NCBI RefSeq assembly: GCF_002287235.1
Contig: NZ_LMVP01000124.1
Coordinates: 1 to 43,541 of the forward strand
Source: Methanosarcina spelaei
Lineage (GTDB): Archaea; Halobacteriota; Methanosarcinia; Methanosarcinales; Methanosarcinaceae
Reading direction: 5' to 3'
Length of the DNA stretch: 43,541 nucleotides
Positions 9,701 to 17,599 of this stretch are shown here, in pieces (the stretch's first letter is position 1; the number at the start of each line of letters is the position of its first letter). A program made the translations under genes and the position numbers. The notes under the pieces were generated by a model. It saw nothing but the letters and a program-made list of their open reading frames with translations, was not told the DNA's origin and made no database searches.

Positions 9701-10650
9701 GAAATAGCATCATGAGGCAGTAAAGAACGCTGTCCTTCTGCCGGATATAAGTAAGTTAATCCGTCTAAAACCTCAGGAATCTTGGTACCTGTGAACGTAC
9801 CTTCGGAAAGCATCACAGGCATAACAATAATGGAAGCTCCGGGATTTTCCTTTTGTTGTGCTTCTACAACCGTCCTGATGTTAGGTTCGCCTAGTGCCAC
9901 AAAACCATAATCAACATTCAGGAACTTGTAATTCTCTTTGAGCTGTTGCCCTAAAGAAGCCAGGTTATTTTTCCAAACGGCCAGGTCTGCCGCTTCAGAG
10001 GTCCCGTGAGCGGCCAACACTACAATTTCCTTGTCTGCCTGCCGGCTGACCGTTGCAATACGGTCATCTAGAATTTCCGCTACCAATTGGTGGTCGTCCA
10101 GGGCTGGTGTCATTTCAATCTCAGCATTGTGAGAAATTACTTCCAACCCTGCCTCAGTTGCTTCCTTTTCCTTAACGGAACTGGGAAGTCCCAACATGTA
10201 TTTGATTTCTTCAATATGATCCGAAGCCGAGGCCACAAATATCGGCACTGTGATAATATGTTCTACACCTTGCTTTTCCAAATTGGCAATCGCCGTCCCG
10301 ATGTCTTCCTCCTCAACATATTCCAGGAAACCCAATTCTATCGGGTACGGGCAATCAATACCTTCTACGGCATCCCGTACAGGTTGGTTCCATTTATCTT
10401 CCGGAGAGCCGTGCGCTACTACCAATATTCCTGTTGTTGAGGATAACACTCCTGTTTCTTCCCCATCAGCATAGGATGCGTTTTCTGACGCGCAGTTGAT
10501 GATCGTAGTGTTGGTGCAGTTTTCCACTGTAGAATTGTAGGCATACGCATTGGCCGGGAACAATAAAAAAATTATTGTCACCGTCAGCAGCATGGAGATA
10601 ATTCTTTTCAATTGCTGCTGATTACTTAAGGTAATATGTATTTTTTCCAT
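6796..10650 (-). CDS. Secreted CbiX-type chelatase / GLUG / ZinT-like fusion protein
   Basis: A 1284-residue extracytoplasmic protein. Residues 1-37 are a signal peptide (KRIISMLLTVTIIFLLFPA, then NAYA). Residues 74-329 are a two-repeat CbiX-type sirohydrochlorin cobaltochelatase domain: His80 (VVAHGSP) and His145 (SASDHIEEI) occupy the metal-site positions of repeat one, while repeat two keeps His215 (AAHGTSE) only. Residues 331-670 and 904-1260 are GLUG-type beta repeats, each opening FAGGNGTE-PYQ-ATA-QL and containing GTFDGNGHT. Residues about 697-901 between them resemble ZinT/YodA (FKDLSAW, then KPHFDEG and AHVHFYY, three candidate zinc-binding histidines). A third opening (AFAGGNETESDS) stops at once. 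The start has GAGGAG upstream. GC content is higher than in neighbours, suggesting transfer from bacteria. A role in capturing metal or metallated tetrapyrrole at the surface is inference. Confidence 0.85.
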   Translation of the reverse strand: MEKIHITLSNQQQLKRIISMLLTVTIIFLLFPANAYAYNSTVENCTNTTIINCASENASYADGEETGVLSSTTGILVVAHGSPEDKWNQPVRDAVEGIDCPYPIELGFLEYVEEEDIGTAIANLEKQGVEHIITVPIFVASASDHIEEIKYMLGLPSSVKEKEATEAGLEVISHNAEIEMTPALDDHQLVAEILDDRIATVSRQADKEIVVLAAHGTSEAADLAVWKNNLASLGQQLKENYKFLNVDYGFVALGEPNIRTVVEAQQKENPGASIIVMPVMLSEGTFTGTKIPEVLDGLTYLYPAEGQRSLLPHDAISNLIVARAYDAMGVFAGGNGTENSPYQIATAVQLDQVRYYLDKHFILIADIDLDGYKNWTPIGTIDENIFDNGGHSDIAFSGTFDGNGHTVSNLTATHQDLVGVGLFGVASSDAVIKNLTVENASVNGYMSTAGIIGLNCASVKNLVLKGENTISGVNCIGGIIGGHGFESVKNCTVEDVTINVLGDNNFSSGPIIQCDMAECGGLIIGGAFTGSIENCSARGEIIAEGNEPVGLGGIGGCLEYMENITGCTADVTITAPNSAHAVGGLCGYAGTGDTENTATIENCSVKFVTNTANATHIGGLVGTGLYYMGMETVFTINNCSTAGQINGAITPGAIAGRAENCVIGSEINCTVKLDGNPLLEKIGATERMYESSDQPEGFKDLSAWANSGSGSFESLVNYVNDEALNDVWNTAASSEMAQMMAGMFGVNVTDGASLKAMFANMASAPANNGTQIYQIKFGYDYKTIYFCDQDGNVIESHPYTFVESNNSLGMLAGETTYVFKADDDAGVLTYIAMLKPHFDEGMDETTLPAHVHFYYAETKDVLSTYKPDSVTLSSWMPTMLQAGDEFSTADKVAMLECLFGIDEAFAGGNGTESDPYQVATAEQLNKVHNYLDKDFVLTADIDLSGYENWEPIGAFKPLSEKPEDEETPDPEVAFTGTFDGNGHTICNMAINQPEGMSVGLFGCIVGKQDNPCSISNLKVKCANVTGNFCVGDVVGFQYGNCILENITLTGNNTARGNIYVGGILGGSDMGNDSAKLKDCNAAADIVVLGDSGNSAGVLGGALNACSVINCTATGTVTGEGDEYFALGGLIGGVFEGVAVINCHADDVSITASGENDTMIGGLLGYAGTYDEDAPTQIAECSTNVTMKVSDSTERVGGLIGGSFYHDLYADARPIPASYAISCCVTSGSIIGGGNEVGSIAGYAYNSTVKNCTSTMTINCVSDHVPQVGLYESAFAGGNETESDS

Positions 10651-10949
10651 AGTAAACTCCTCTTCGTGTCATTTTCTTGAAACTCATTTGCCAAAATGTT
10701 AAATAGTCGATATTTTAGTCGATAGCATACGCTAACCTGTTCAAGTCCTCTTATTACAAATGATACCGAATCAACAGAATGGCATCATAACCGTATTCTG
10801 TACTTTACTTCTGTAGCTTTTCTGAAAACTCGTCTTTTATCACATCTCTCTATAATGCTAATGATGTTTCTGACGAGATGCGACACCGTACTAGCAGTTA
10901 TGTATTTCATTAACGATGATCCGACAGTATACGAAGAAAATGCCGGTCA
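10651..10949. other. Gap between methyltransferase and chelatase genes
   Basis: About 300 bases without a gene. It contains a direct repeat of TAGTCGATA (10706-10726 region), and GTCGATA also occurs in the palindrome upstream of the methyltransferase. No clear TATA box was identified, so the chelatase gene may be co-transcribed with the methyltransferase gene. Confidence 0.4.
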
Positions 10950-11792
10950 TTAAGTGAATTGCAAACGGACTATTCTGTTATTGAAACGATTCTTAAAAGT
11001 GGGAATAACAGCCAGCCAGCCCAGCCAGCTCCCCCTGTCTTTGTGGTAATCAAAGTAGTTCCACTCGTTGACCACTCTAATTTGCTTATTATAGGTTTCC
11101 AATTCCTGGCTGTTTTTTATTCCCCATTGAAACTTAACATTCATCGTACCGACCGCGTCATGTTGTTTGCTCATCTTCACGATGTCCGGGCTCATTACTT
11201 CAAGAAGCATTTCTGCCATGGGAAATTCGGAAATTAGCTTATTCAGCAGGGTTTTGACCTCTTGTACGGTAAAATACATTAGTATTCCTTCGGCAATTAT
11301 CAATACCGGTTTGCCTGTTTCCCTGATTTTGCCCAACAAGGCATCATCGAAGACCGATTTGGCAATCATCCTGTAGCGGTCAGTTTCGACAAAAAAATTC
11401 TGCCTAATCTGGATTACTTCAGGTAAATCCAAATCGTACCAGTGTATATTGCCATTATCTACCTGCGCAAAGCGTGTATCCAGTCCGCAGCCAATATTAA
11501 TCACGACAGCATTGGGATACTTTTGGATGAAGTTTCTCGTCGCGTGATCCAAAAGTTCTGTTCTTACCACAATGCCAATTTGTGATTTCCATGCCTTGGA
11601 AAACTTCGCAAAATCATAGTCTATTCCATTCATTATCTCCGCTGCTTTAGCGTCTTTAATTATTGGACGGGCTTGTTCTGCTTCAACGGCCCGCGCCCAT
11701 AATGGGATAAGCAAGGTCTCAGGTACACCCTGTAAGTTAGGTTTTATATCCTGTAAATCCGGGTTATTATCTATACTAATAAAATCACCCAT
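10950..11792 (-). CDS. Class I SAM-dependent methyltransferase, COG3315 (LCMT/TcmP-like) family
   Basis: A 280-residue cytoplasmic methyltransferase. The SAM-binding motif I is AVVINIGCGLDTRF (about residues 94-107), the form typical of leucine carboxyl methyltransferases and polyketide/TcmP-type O-methyltransferases. An acidic motif II (WYDLDLPEVIQIR) and motif IV-V region (VLIIAEGILMYFTVQEV) follow. Length fits the family. Its substrate cannot be read from the sequence. It sits between the ABC transporters and the surface chelatase on the same strand, so a small carboxylate or metal-binding ligand is a possible substrate. Its start has only weak ribosome-binding potential, and a 13-bp palindrome lies 18 bases upstream. 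Confidence 0.85.
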   Translation of the reverse strand: MGDFISIDNNPDLQDIKPNLQGVPETLLIPLWARAVEAEQARPIIKDAKAAEIMNGIDYDFAKFSKAWKSQIGIVVRTELLDHATRNFIQKYPNAVVINIGCGLDTRFAQVDNGNIHWYDLDLPEVIQIRQNFFVETDRYRMIAKSVFDDALLGKIRETGKPVLIIAEGILMYFTVQEVKTLLNKLISEFPMAEMLLEVMSPDIVKMSKQHDAVGTMNVKFQWGIKNSQELETYNKQIRVVNEWNYFDYHKDRGSWLGWLAVIPTFKNRFNNRIVRLQFT

Positions 11793-11809
11793 TTCTCAAT
11801 TATGAGTCT

Positions 11810-11822
11810 TTATCGTCGATAA
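11810..11822. promoter_or_regulatory. 13-bp palindrome just upstream of the methyltransferase start
   Basis: TTATCG-T-CGATAA is a perfect inverted repeat 17 bases before the ATG. It could be a bacterial-type operator or a transcript hairpin close to the ribosome-binding site. The half CGATA recurs upstream of the chelatase gene. Confidence 0.35.
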
Positions 11823-12085
11823 GTTCGAATATTCCCCTCATTTTTTAACCAGAATTGGGAATAATGGTTTTCAGTCTTGAACCTTAATTTTCTGACCACC
11901 GCTCACATTGAGTTTGAATTAGTCCTTCTGTTTTCTAACAAGCTCCATTTCACAACCTCCATAAAAATTTTCTTTAGCATTGCCTAACAAATATGTATTT
12001 TTGTCCTGTTTTAACGCCTAAGAGGCATTACGATTTTTCGGACTTTTACTATACTACCAAATATATTCTGAATTGCGAATTTTTC

Positions 12086-12142
12086 CCATAAGCTTGAAAT
12101 GTAATAGTAACTATTTATAATTTTCTGATTACCGAAAATTAT
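12086..12142 (-). promoter_or_regulatory. Iron-type operator plus TATA promoter matching the feo promoter
   Basis: The near-palindrome at 12117-12142 has arms ATAATTTTCTG (plus strand) and CCGAAAATTAT separated by ATTA, one mismatch from the perfect palindrome at 5044. Reading the minus strand, TATAAATA (12119-12112) is followed by GTTACTATTACATTTCA. The feo promoter has TATAAATA followed by ATTACTGTTACATTTCA, so operator half and core promoter are both conserved. This implies co-regulation of the methyltransferase/chelatase genes with feoAB. Confidence 0.7.
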
Positions 12143-12469
12143 GCTAATACATAAAATATTATTTGTAAATAGAATATTATTTGCAAAATCATATATTATT
12201 TGTAATTACAAATGCGCCCATTTTTGCTTTTTGCCCGATATCCTAACAAACTCTGAGAATTTTCCTAAAATCAAATTACGTGCGTTTACTCCGCCCTGAA
12301 GAGGCTGTCAGGCAATTCATTTCCAGGTCAAAATCATGTAAAAAACAAGGTGTCCAAAGCCTTTAAATCGAGAAAAAAGAATTCCTTTATTACTTACAGT
12401 AATTGTCTAACAGTGAAAAGTATAGGGTAAGTTTCGGGACGCCCGACAGGGACATTGGGTTCGGTTACT

Positions 12470-12916
12470 TCATCGGCAGAAGGTCAAAGCTGTTGTGTTT
12501 TTTCCTACCGCAGCTTCATCCGGTTCCCACACACTGAGTAGCACTTCGTCCTAAACGATCTCGGTAAAAAGCTGGTGGTTCACATCCTGCATCACCATTT
12601 AACAGTATTTCAGCCGTTGCTTTCTTCACATTCCTGGCGTCTTTCAGTATTTTACGGACGGCTGAAAGGTCGGCGTAGACGCCCTTCTGCCTGCAAGCTC
12701 GTCATTGGTCCCATTTGGATGATTTTGCTGCCGACGGCCGCCAGGATTTGATCGATGTAGCGTACCGTGTTCAGCCGGTAGGCCATCGTAATAAAGATCT
12801 TGTTCTTCCTCAGCTCGGCTACGGCCATTTGCATTTTCGCGCTCATTCTCCAGATCTATGTTGGCTGTCGCTTTGTCCAGAATGATAGTGGCGCGTCCTT
12901 GAGCAAGACGCGGGCC
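12470..12916 (-). pseudogene. Decayed ABC ATPase, exporter-type end joined to an ECF-type ATPase fragment
   Basis: The first part, split over frames, reads ARVLLKDAP, then TIILDKATANIDLENE (Walker B region with Lys for the catalytic Glu), then MAVAELRKNKIFITMAYRLN (H-loop His replaced by Tyr), then KGVYADLSAVRK. This is the C-terminal end of an exporter-type ABC ATPase with at least two frameshifts. It runs into AEILLNG and, from ATG 12592, MQDVNHQLFTEIV, stop, DEVLLSVWEPDEAA, the Q-loop region of an ECF/CbiO-type ATPase with an in-frame TAG. GC content is high, as in the chelatase gene. It is a relic of a larger transporter set. Confidence 0.75.
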
Positions 12917-12939
12917 CTTATCTATATCCCCAAAAAGTA

Positions 12940-14673
12940 TCAGATACTTTGGTATTGCGCCTTTAACATTGAGGAAAAAATTCCTTGTTTTTCTTTTAAT
13001 TCCAAAGGTGTGCCTGTTTCTGCGATAACGCCGTCTTTAATAACAACAATCTTATCAGCTCCTAAAACTGTTCTCATACGGTGCGCAATAATCAAGACGG
13101 TTTTATTTTTTATAAGCTCGCTGAGTGCTTTCTGGATTTTACTCTCATTTTCCGCATCAAGAGATGCTGTAGCCTCATCAAGCAGGATAATTGGAGCGTC
13201 TTTTAGTATTGCTCTGGCTATTGATATACGCTGTCTTTCGCCTCCCGATAATCTTTCTCCGTTTTCTCCTATCAAGGTGTCGTATCCTTGCGGAAGCTTT
13301 TTAACGAACTCATCACATTGGGCAAGCTGCGCTGCTTTCATTACTTCTTCATCAGTTGCGTCTTTCTTTCCAAGACGGATATTATCCATAACGCTTGAAT
13401 TAAAAAGCGTAACATCTTGAAAAACAATTGAATAATTCTTTAGAAGGGTTTCAGGATCAACCAGGGAGATATCTTCTCCACCCAGAGTGATGGTCCCTTT
13501 GTCGATATCCCAGAAACGCGCAGACAGTTTTGCCACCGTGCTTTTCCCGCCGCCGGAAGGGCCTATAAGCGCGGTCACGTCGCCTTGCTTTGCGGTAAAG
13601 TTTACATTCTTTAATGTTTGCACACTATCCTGATAGGAAAAGTCGACGTTATTAAATCCGATATCGTAGTTTTTCGGACGAAACTCGGTTTTTCCTTCCT
13701 GTCCTGGCATGTCATCCATCTCTTTCATGCGTTTTATCCGCACGTTGAGGAATAGAAGTAGCGCAAAGTTGTTCAGGGCGTCCATAATCGGATTATAAAT
13801 ACGGGCCGTAACGACAAGAAACACAAGATAAGTAAAAATGTCTATGGAACCTGTTGATAAAAGATAAGCTCCAACCAATATTACACTTGGAAGACCGAGC
13901 TTTAATATAACGTAAGAAAGGTTGACAAAAGCTCCTATCAAAAGCTCGCTTTTAATCATAAATTTTTCGTAATTGTCTAATTTTGTGTTTAAAGTTCTTG
14001 AAAAAGCGTCTTCTCTATTATAGGATTTTATTTCGTAGACCGAGTCAAGCCCTTCTTGAATATTATCCGAGATATCCCTTTTAACATCATAAAGCTCTTT
14101 ATGCATCCTGTTTTGGAGCTTCCTGGACAGATAAAAGACCAGGACTGCAACCGGAACCACCCAAAACACGGCAAGAGAGAGCATCCAGTTGTAAAAAAAC
14201 ATCATCACGCCTATGATCAGAACAGTCGACATCGCCGCGTAGATTTGAGGAACCGCATGGGAAAATTGCTGCTCTATCTGTGTAGCATCCTCCATTATTG
14301 TAGAGCTTAAATCGGCAATATCCTTTTTGCCGAAAAAAGCCAGTGGAAGCTTTCTCAGTGTCTCAGCCAGGCTGATCCGTCTACGGGCGCTTTCTTCGTA
14401 AATTTTGGTATAGGTCGAGTCGTACTGAAAATATGCGATAACAAACATTAACAGGAAAAATGTTCCAGACATAATAACGTAGTAGAGAACGCTATTTCCC
14501 TGGCTGTTTGAAGAGTTTAAAAGTAAACTCATGTCTTCATCTAAAAATTTAAAGCCGAGGATTACCGGAAGCATAAAGCTAATGTCCATCACTATGGTCC
14601 AAATTATCGAGTGAAGAAGGTCTTTCGCACCTTTTTCAGACATAGCATAGTTGTTTTGAAAATATTTAAGCAT
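12940..14673 (-). CDS. ABC transporter half-molecule, permease-ATPase fusion (second of pair)
   Basis: Type IV (exporter-fold) ABC half-transporter of about 577 residues. Six predicted membrane helices span roughly residues 25-310 (e.g. VLIIGVMMFFYNWMLSLAVF). The nucleotide-binding domain has Walker A GPSGGGKS (374-381 counted from the upstream GTG), signature LSGGERQR (478-485), Walker B IILLDEA (498-504) and His534, so it should hydrolyse ATP. I take ATG 14673 behind GGTGG rather than GTG 14682. It overlaps the stop of the upstream half-transporter by eight bases, so the two are translationally coupled and probably form a heterodimer. Such pairs include exporters and siderophore importers (YbtPQ, IrtAB); the setting beside feo and a chelatase favours metal or metallophore traffic, which is inference. 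Confidence 0.88.
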   Translation of the reverse strand: MLKYFQNNYAMSEKGAKDLLHSIIWTIVMDISFMLPVILGFKFLDEDMSLLLNSSNSQGNSVLYYVIMSGTFFLLMFVIAYFQYDSTYTKIYEESARRRISLAETLRKLPLAFFGKKDIADLSSTIMEDATQIEQQFSHAVPQIYAAMSTVLIIGVMMFFYNWMLSLAVFWVVPVAVLVFYLSRKLQNRMHKELYDVKRDISDNIQEGLDSVYEIKSYNREDAFSRTLNTKLDNYEKFMIKSELLIGAFVNLSYVILKLGLPSVILVGAYLLSTGSIDIFTYLVFLVVTARIYNPIMDALNNFALLLFLNVRIKRMKEMDDMPGQEGKTEFRPKNYDIGFNNVDFSYQDSVQTLKNVNFTAKQGDVTALIGPSGGGKSTVAKLSARFWDIDKGTITLGGEDISLVDPETLLKNYSIVFQDVTLFNSSVMDNIRLGKKDATDEEVMKAAQLAQCDEFVKKLPQGYDTLIGENGERLSGGERQRISIARAILKDAPIILLDEATASLDAENESKIQKALSELIKNKTVLIIAHRMRTVLGADKIVVIKDGVIAETGTPLELKEKQGIFSSMLKAQYQSI

Positions 14674-16474
14674 ATAAACCACCTTTGTTTACAGCATTTT
14701 TAGTGGCTATTTTCCAAGCGACAGATTTTTGGTATTCGTCCCACATGGTTTTGTAGATCCCGCCTTTATTCAGCAGCTCCGCGTGTGTTCCTTCTTCCGC
14801 AATTTTTCCGCTTTCTATAACCAGGATTCTGTCGACATTCCGTACGCTTGTAAGACGATGGGCAATCATGAGAGTTGTTTTTTCACGACTAAGCTCTTTA
14901 AGGGCTTTTTGAATTAAATGCTCATTTTCGGGGTCTGCAAAGGCAGTGGCTTCATCTAAAAGTACGATAGGAGCATTCTTGACCATAGCTCTGGCAAGCG
15001 CAATTCTCTGCTGTTCTCCTCCTGAAAGATAGGTTCCTTTTGAGCCTATTACCGTATCAAGTCCATCAGGAAGATTTTCGATAATTTCTCTTGACTGTGA
15101 AAAATTAATTGCGTTGTTTAATTCTTCTTCTCCTGCATTTTCCTTTCCAAAAACTATATTTTCTCTTAATGAACCTTTAAACAGCTTAGTGCTTTGAAAA
15201 ACAAAGGAAATATTGTCCATTAGTTCTTTTTTAGGAATATCCTTAACATTTATTCCTCCGACTAATACTGCGCCTTCATCTGCATCCCAAAAGCGAGCGG
15301 CTAGCCGGGCAATGGTTGTTTTTCCGCTTCCTGAGGCACCGACAAGTGCGATCGTTTCACCTTCGTTTAATTTAAAGCTGATTTTATCGATAGCGCGCTT
15401 GTCGCTTCCTTCATATGAAAACACTACGTCCTTAAACTCCAGACCGTGATTTTTAATGTTTTTTGTGTTTTCACTATAGCTCATATTCGGATAATTTAAA
15501 AGATTGTCCAGCCTGTCAATAGCCTGCTCTGCAATCAAAGTATTTTGCTGGAAATACATCGATTTCATCAAAAGCATAGTAAAAATTGGCGATATCAGAA
15601 TGTAAAAGATAAAGTCTGCAAGCATAAGGGGAAGATTTTCTCCTCTTCCGATTAAAAAAATGGCCATTGGAATTAAAAAGAATGCTGTGGATTGCATAAT
15701 TACGGTATAAAATGACATCGGTTTTCGCCAAAGAAGCGTATACGCATAAACCATCTCTCTATACTTGATTATGCTGTCATAGAATCGTTTAAAAGAAAAT
15801 ATTGATTGACCGAATGTTTTTACAACCGGAATGCCGCGAATATATTCCACTGATTCGGAGCTCATCTCTTCCAATGAATCATAATACATTTTTTGGAATT
15901 TTTTACCTTCAGTGCTCGTCATAAATTTCATTGTTACAAAACCCAATATAATTGGAACAAGAGAAGCAAGCCCCATTCTCCACTCTATGATAAAAATCAA
16001 AGCTAAAAGAATAATGGGGGAGACGACACTGCCTGCCATGTCCGGGAGCTGATGTGCTAAAAACGTATGAGTTGTTCCCGCTCCGTCGTTTACAATTTTT
16101 CGTATTTTTCCGCTTGAATGCTGATCAAAAAAACCAAGGGGCATAGACAGTATTTTTTCCATACCAACTTTTTGCATTCCGACTTCAACGCGAAAAGCTG
16201 CGAGATGTGAGCTCATAAGTGCGAAAAAATAGACTATTATTCCTCCTATTGCACTTGCAAAGGCGAGCCACGCATAAAAACTGACATTTGAAACATCAAT
16301 CGATTGCGGAGCTGATAATATATCACGTGTTATATACCATACAAGCACGAAAGGCAAGATGTTAAGAACTGCGGAAATTCCTGACAATACTAATGACAAA
16401 GGCAAAAGTACTTTCTTCTTGCCCATGTAAGGCGTGAACCTTTTTAAAATAAAAATTTTTTTCTCTTTTGGCAT
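14666..16474 (-). CDS. ABC transporter half-molecule, permease-ATPase fusion (first of pair)
   Basis: A 602-residue exporter-fold half-transporter. Membrane helices lie at about residues 20-310 (VLLPLSLVLSGISAVLNILP, VVSPIILLALIFIIEW). The ATPase domain has Walker A GASGSGKT (379-386), signature LSGGEQQR (483-490), Walker B VLLDEA (504-509) and His539, all canonical. The ATG is preceded by GGAAG. It overlaps the next gene by eight bases and is its likely partner. The C-terminal extension after EYQKSVAWKI is short. The sequence does not settle the direction of transport or the substrate; by position it belongs to the metal island. It could alternatively be a multidrug-type exporter. Confidence 0.88.
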   Translation of the reverse strand: MPKEKKIFILKRFTPYMGKKKVLLPLSLVLSGISAVLNILPFVLVWYITRDILSAPQSIDVSNVSFYAWLAFASAIGGIIVYFFALMSSHLAAFRVEVGMQKVGMEKILSMPLGFFDQHSSGKIRKIVNDGAGTTHTFLAHQLPDMAGSVVSPIILLALIFIIEWRMGLASLVPIILGFVTMKFMTSTEGKKFQKMYYDSLEEMSSESVEYIRGIPVVKTFGQSIFSFKRFYDSIIKYREMVYAYTLLWRKPMSFYTVIMQSTAFFLIPMAIFLIGRGENLPLMLADFIFYILISPIFTMLLMKSMYFQQNTLIAEQAIDRLDNLLNYPNMSYSENTKNIKNHGLEFKDVVFSYEGSDKRAIDKISFKLNEGETIALVGASGSGKTTIARLAARFWDADEGAVLVGGINVKDIPKKELMDNISFVFQSTKLFKGSLRENIVFGKENAGEEELNNAINFSQSREIIENLPDGLDTVIGSKGTYLSGGEQQRIALARAMVKNAPIVLLDEATAFADPENEHLIQKALKELSREKTTLMIAHRLTSVRNVDRILVIESGKIAEEGTHAELLNKGGIYKTMWDEYQKSVAWKIATKNAVNKGGLYA

Positions 16475-17045
16475 TTGGTTTAACTTCCTGAATACTTGGA
16501 CCCTGGGCTATGTTCAATACTTTCGTTTATTAGGAAGAGTAAAAGCCTGATCATTTGCAACCTGTTGGCTTAAAGTTTCAAATTATGTTTTCAGTTCTCG
16601 TTTTGCAACTATTCAGGTACTATAAAATAAGTTAGTTGACACTGATTTGGTCAGAAGGATCTGTCTAATAAAAGAGCTTCATAGCAAAATTAAAAATAGC
16701 GTCAATTCGCCTTAGTTTACAAAATCGACTGAAATTTATTGTAAATGTCAAACATTCTAAATTACGGCTTTTTATGTCGATTTAGGGAGCCTGAATAGTT
16801 ATCTCGTTTTTTATTTCTGGTCTTGATCTTGCTTGTTTTTTATTCTGTTCGTTTTTTGACCCTGCTAACTTTTTAACTCTCTCATCTTTTTTTTAATTCT
16901 TTTCGTTTTTGACCCTGCTAACTTTTAGATTCTTACGTTTTTTGACACAGCGTACTTTTTTATTCTGTTCTTTTTCTTGTCCGCTTGTGCAACTTTAGGG
17001 TCAGGAAGACTGTGTTCAGGCTTTGAGATCTCCGGTTTTTATTTT
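16475..17045. other. Interval with IS66-type MITE and T-rich repeats
   Basis: The MITE at 16605-16802 is listed separately. From 16803 to about 16985 the plus strand is very T-rich, with a repeated block (TATTCTGTTCGTTTTTTGA, CCCTGCTAAC) two to three times. On the minus strand this follows the feoC-like stop and precedes the ABC genes, so it may act as an intrinsic terminator region. No gene seen. Confidence 0.4.
16605..16802. mobile_element. MITE family B (198 bp), IS66-related ends, 8-bp target duplication
   Basis: The left end is GCAACTATTCAGG and the right end is CCTGAATAGTTAT, inverted repeats with one mismatch pair. CTCGTTTT is duplicated at 16597-16604 and 16803-16810. The terminal sequence matches the end of the IS66 element at the right edge of the window (GTAACTATTCAGG at 42825), and IS66 elements make 8-bp duplications. 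No open frame. It lies between the feo operon and the ABC pair. Confidence 0.85.
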
Positions 17046-17372
17046 TCAGGAGATTTCAGACCCAACCTTCTGTTCATGACATACTCTTTTTCCCTTTTCT
17101 GTCAGTTTGTAAACCGTACACGTCGAAATAGTAGATTTTTCTAAAAACCCGAAACATCCACAACTTTTGCATGAATCGGAACAGACAGGAGAGAGAAGGG
17201 AGTTATTGTCCTGAACCTTCTCAACATGACCCATTCTTTCCATTATTTCGAGCAAACCTTTAAGCTGTTGCGTACTCATTTTCAGATGTCTCGATATCTC
17301 ACTCAAAGATATATTGCCTTTTTTTTCTACTTCTGCCATCTGTTTTAACACGTACATGTATCCCAGTACCAT
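17046..17372 (-). CDS. feoC: FeoC-like winged-helix regulator with Cys cluster
   Basis: A 108-residue DNA-binding protein. Residues about 5-52 form a winged helix (YMYVLKQMAEVEKKGNISLS, then EISRHLKMSTQQLKGLLEIM). A loop carries Cys64, Cys68, Cys71 and Cys73 (CSDSCKSCGC), the arrangement by which FeoC proteins may bind an iron-sulfur cluster; Cys85 and Cys98 are extra. It is longer than enterobacterial FeoC (about 80 residues). It is the last gene of the feo set, 227 bases after the Cys-rich protein. GGAGGA precedes the ATG. Whether it controls transcription or FeoB stability is unknown. Confidence 0.75.
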   Translation of the reverse strand: MVLGYMYVLKQMAEVEKKGNISLSEISRHLKMSTQQLKGLLEIMERMGHVEKVQDNNSLLSPVCSDSCKSCGCFGFLEKSTISTCTVYKLTEKGKRVCHEQKVGSEIS

Positions 17373-17599
17373 TGATCTATTTCCTCCTCATTGCTTAGTA
17401 AGTTTGAATTTATTTTCCCAGCTCATGTATATGCAAGAAATATCAAGCCAAGGTACAGAGCAGGTTTGAGATCTTCAATCGCTGTCCATTTCCTCAAATT
17501 CTTCTGCAAATAGCACCCGGACGTCGATAATTAACCAATAAACCAGGTTTCCTCTGCAGTCCCGAAAATTAAGGTTACAAAGGAATCTTTCTTAGTTTT

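Larger units (their letters stand above)
11793..12469 (-). other. Long leader/promoter interval of the methyltransferase-chelatase unit
   Basis: Holds an iron-type promoter (separate entry), about 290 bases upstream of the methyltransferase. In the leader, ATG 12028 (MPLRR then TAA) resembles the MPL start of FeoA proteins but decays at once. A nine-codon frame from ATG 11948 (MELVRKQKD) has a strong GGAGGTTGTGAA before it and could be a leader peptide or a relic. At 12160-12220, ATATTATTTG-type repeats occur. I see no other gene. Confidence 0.4.
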
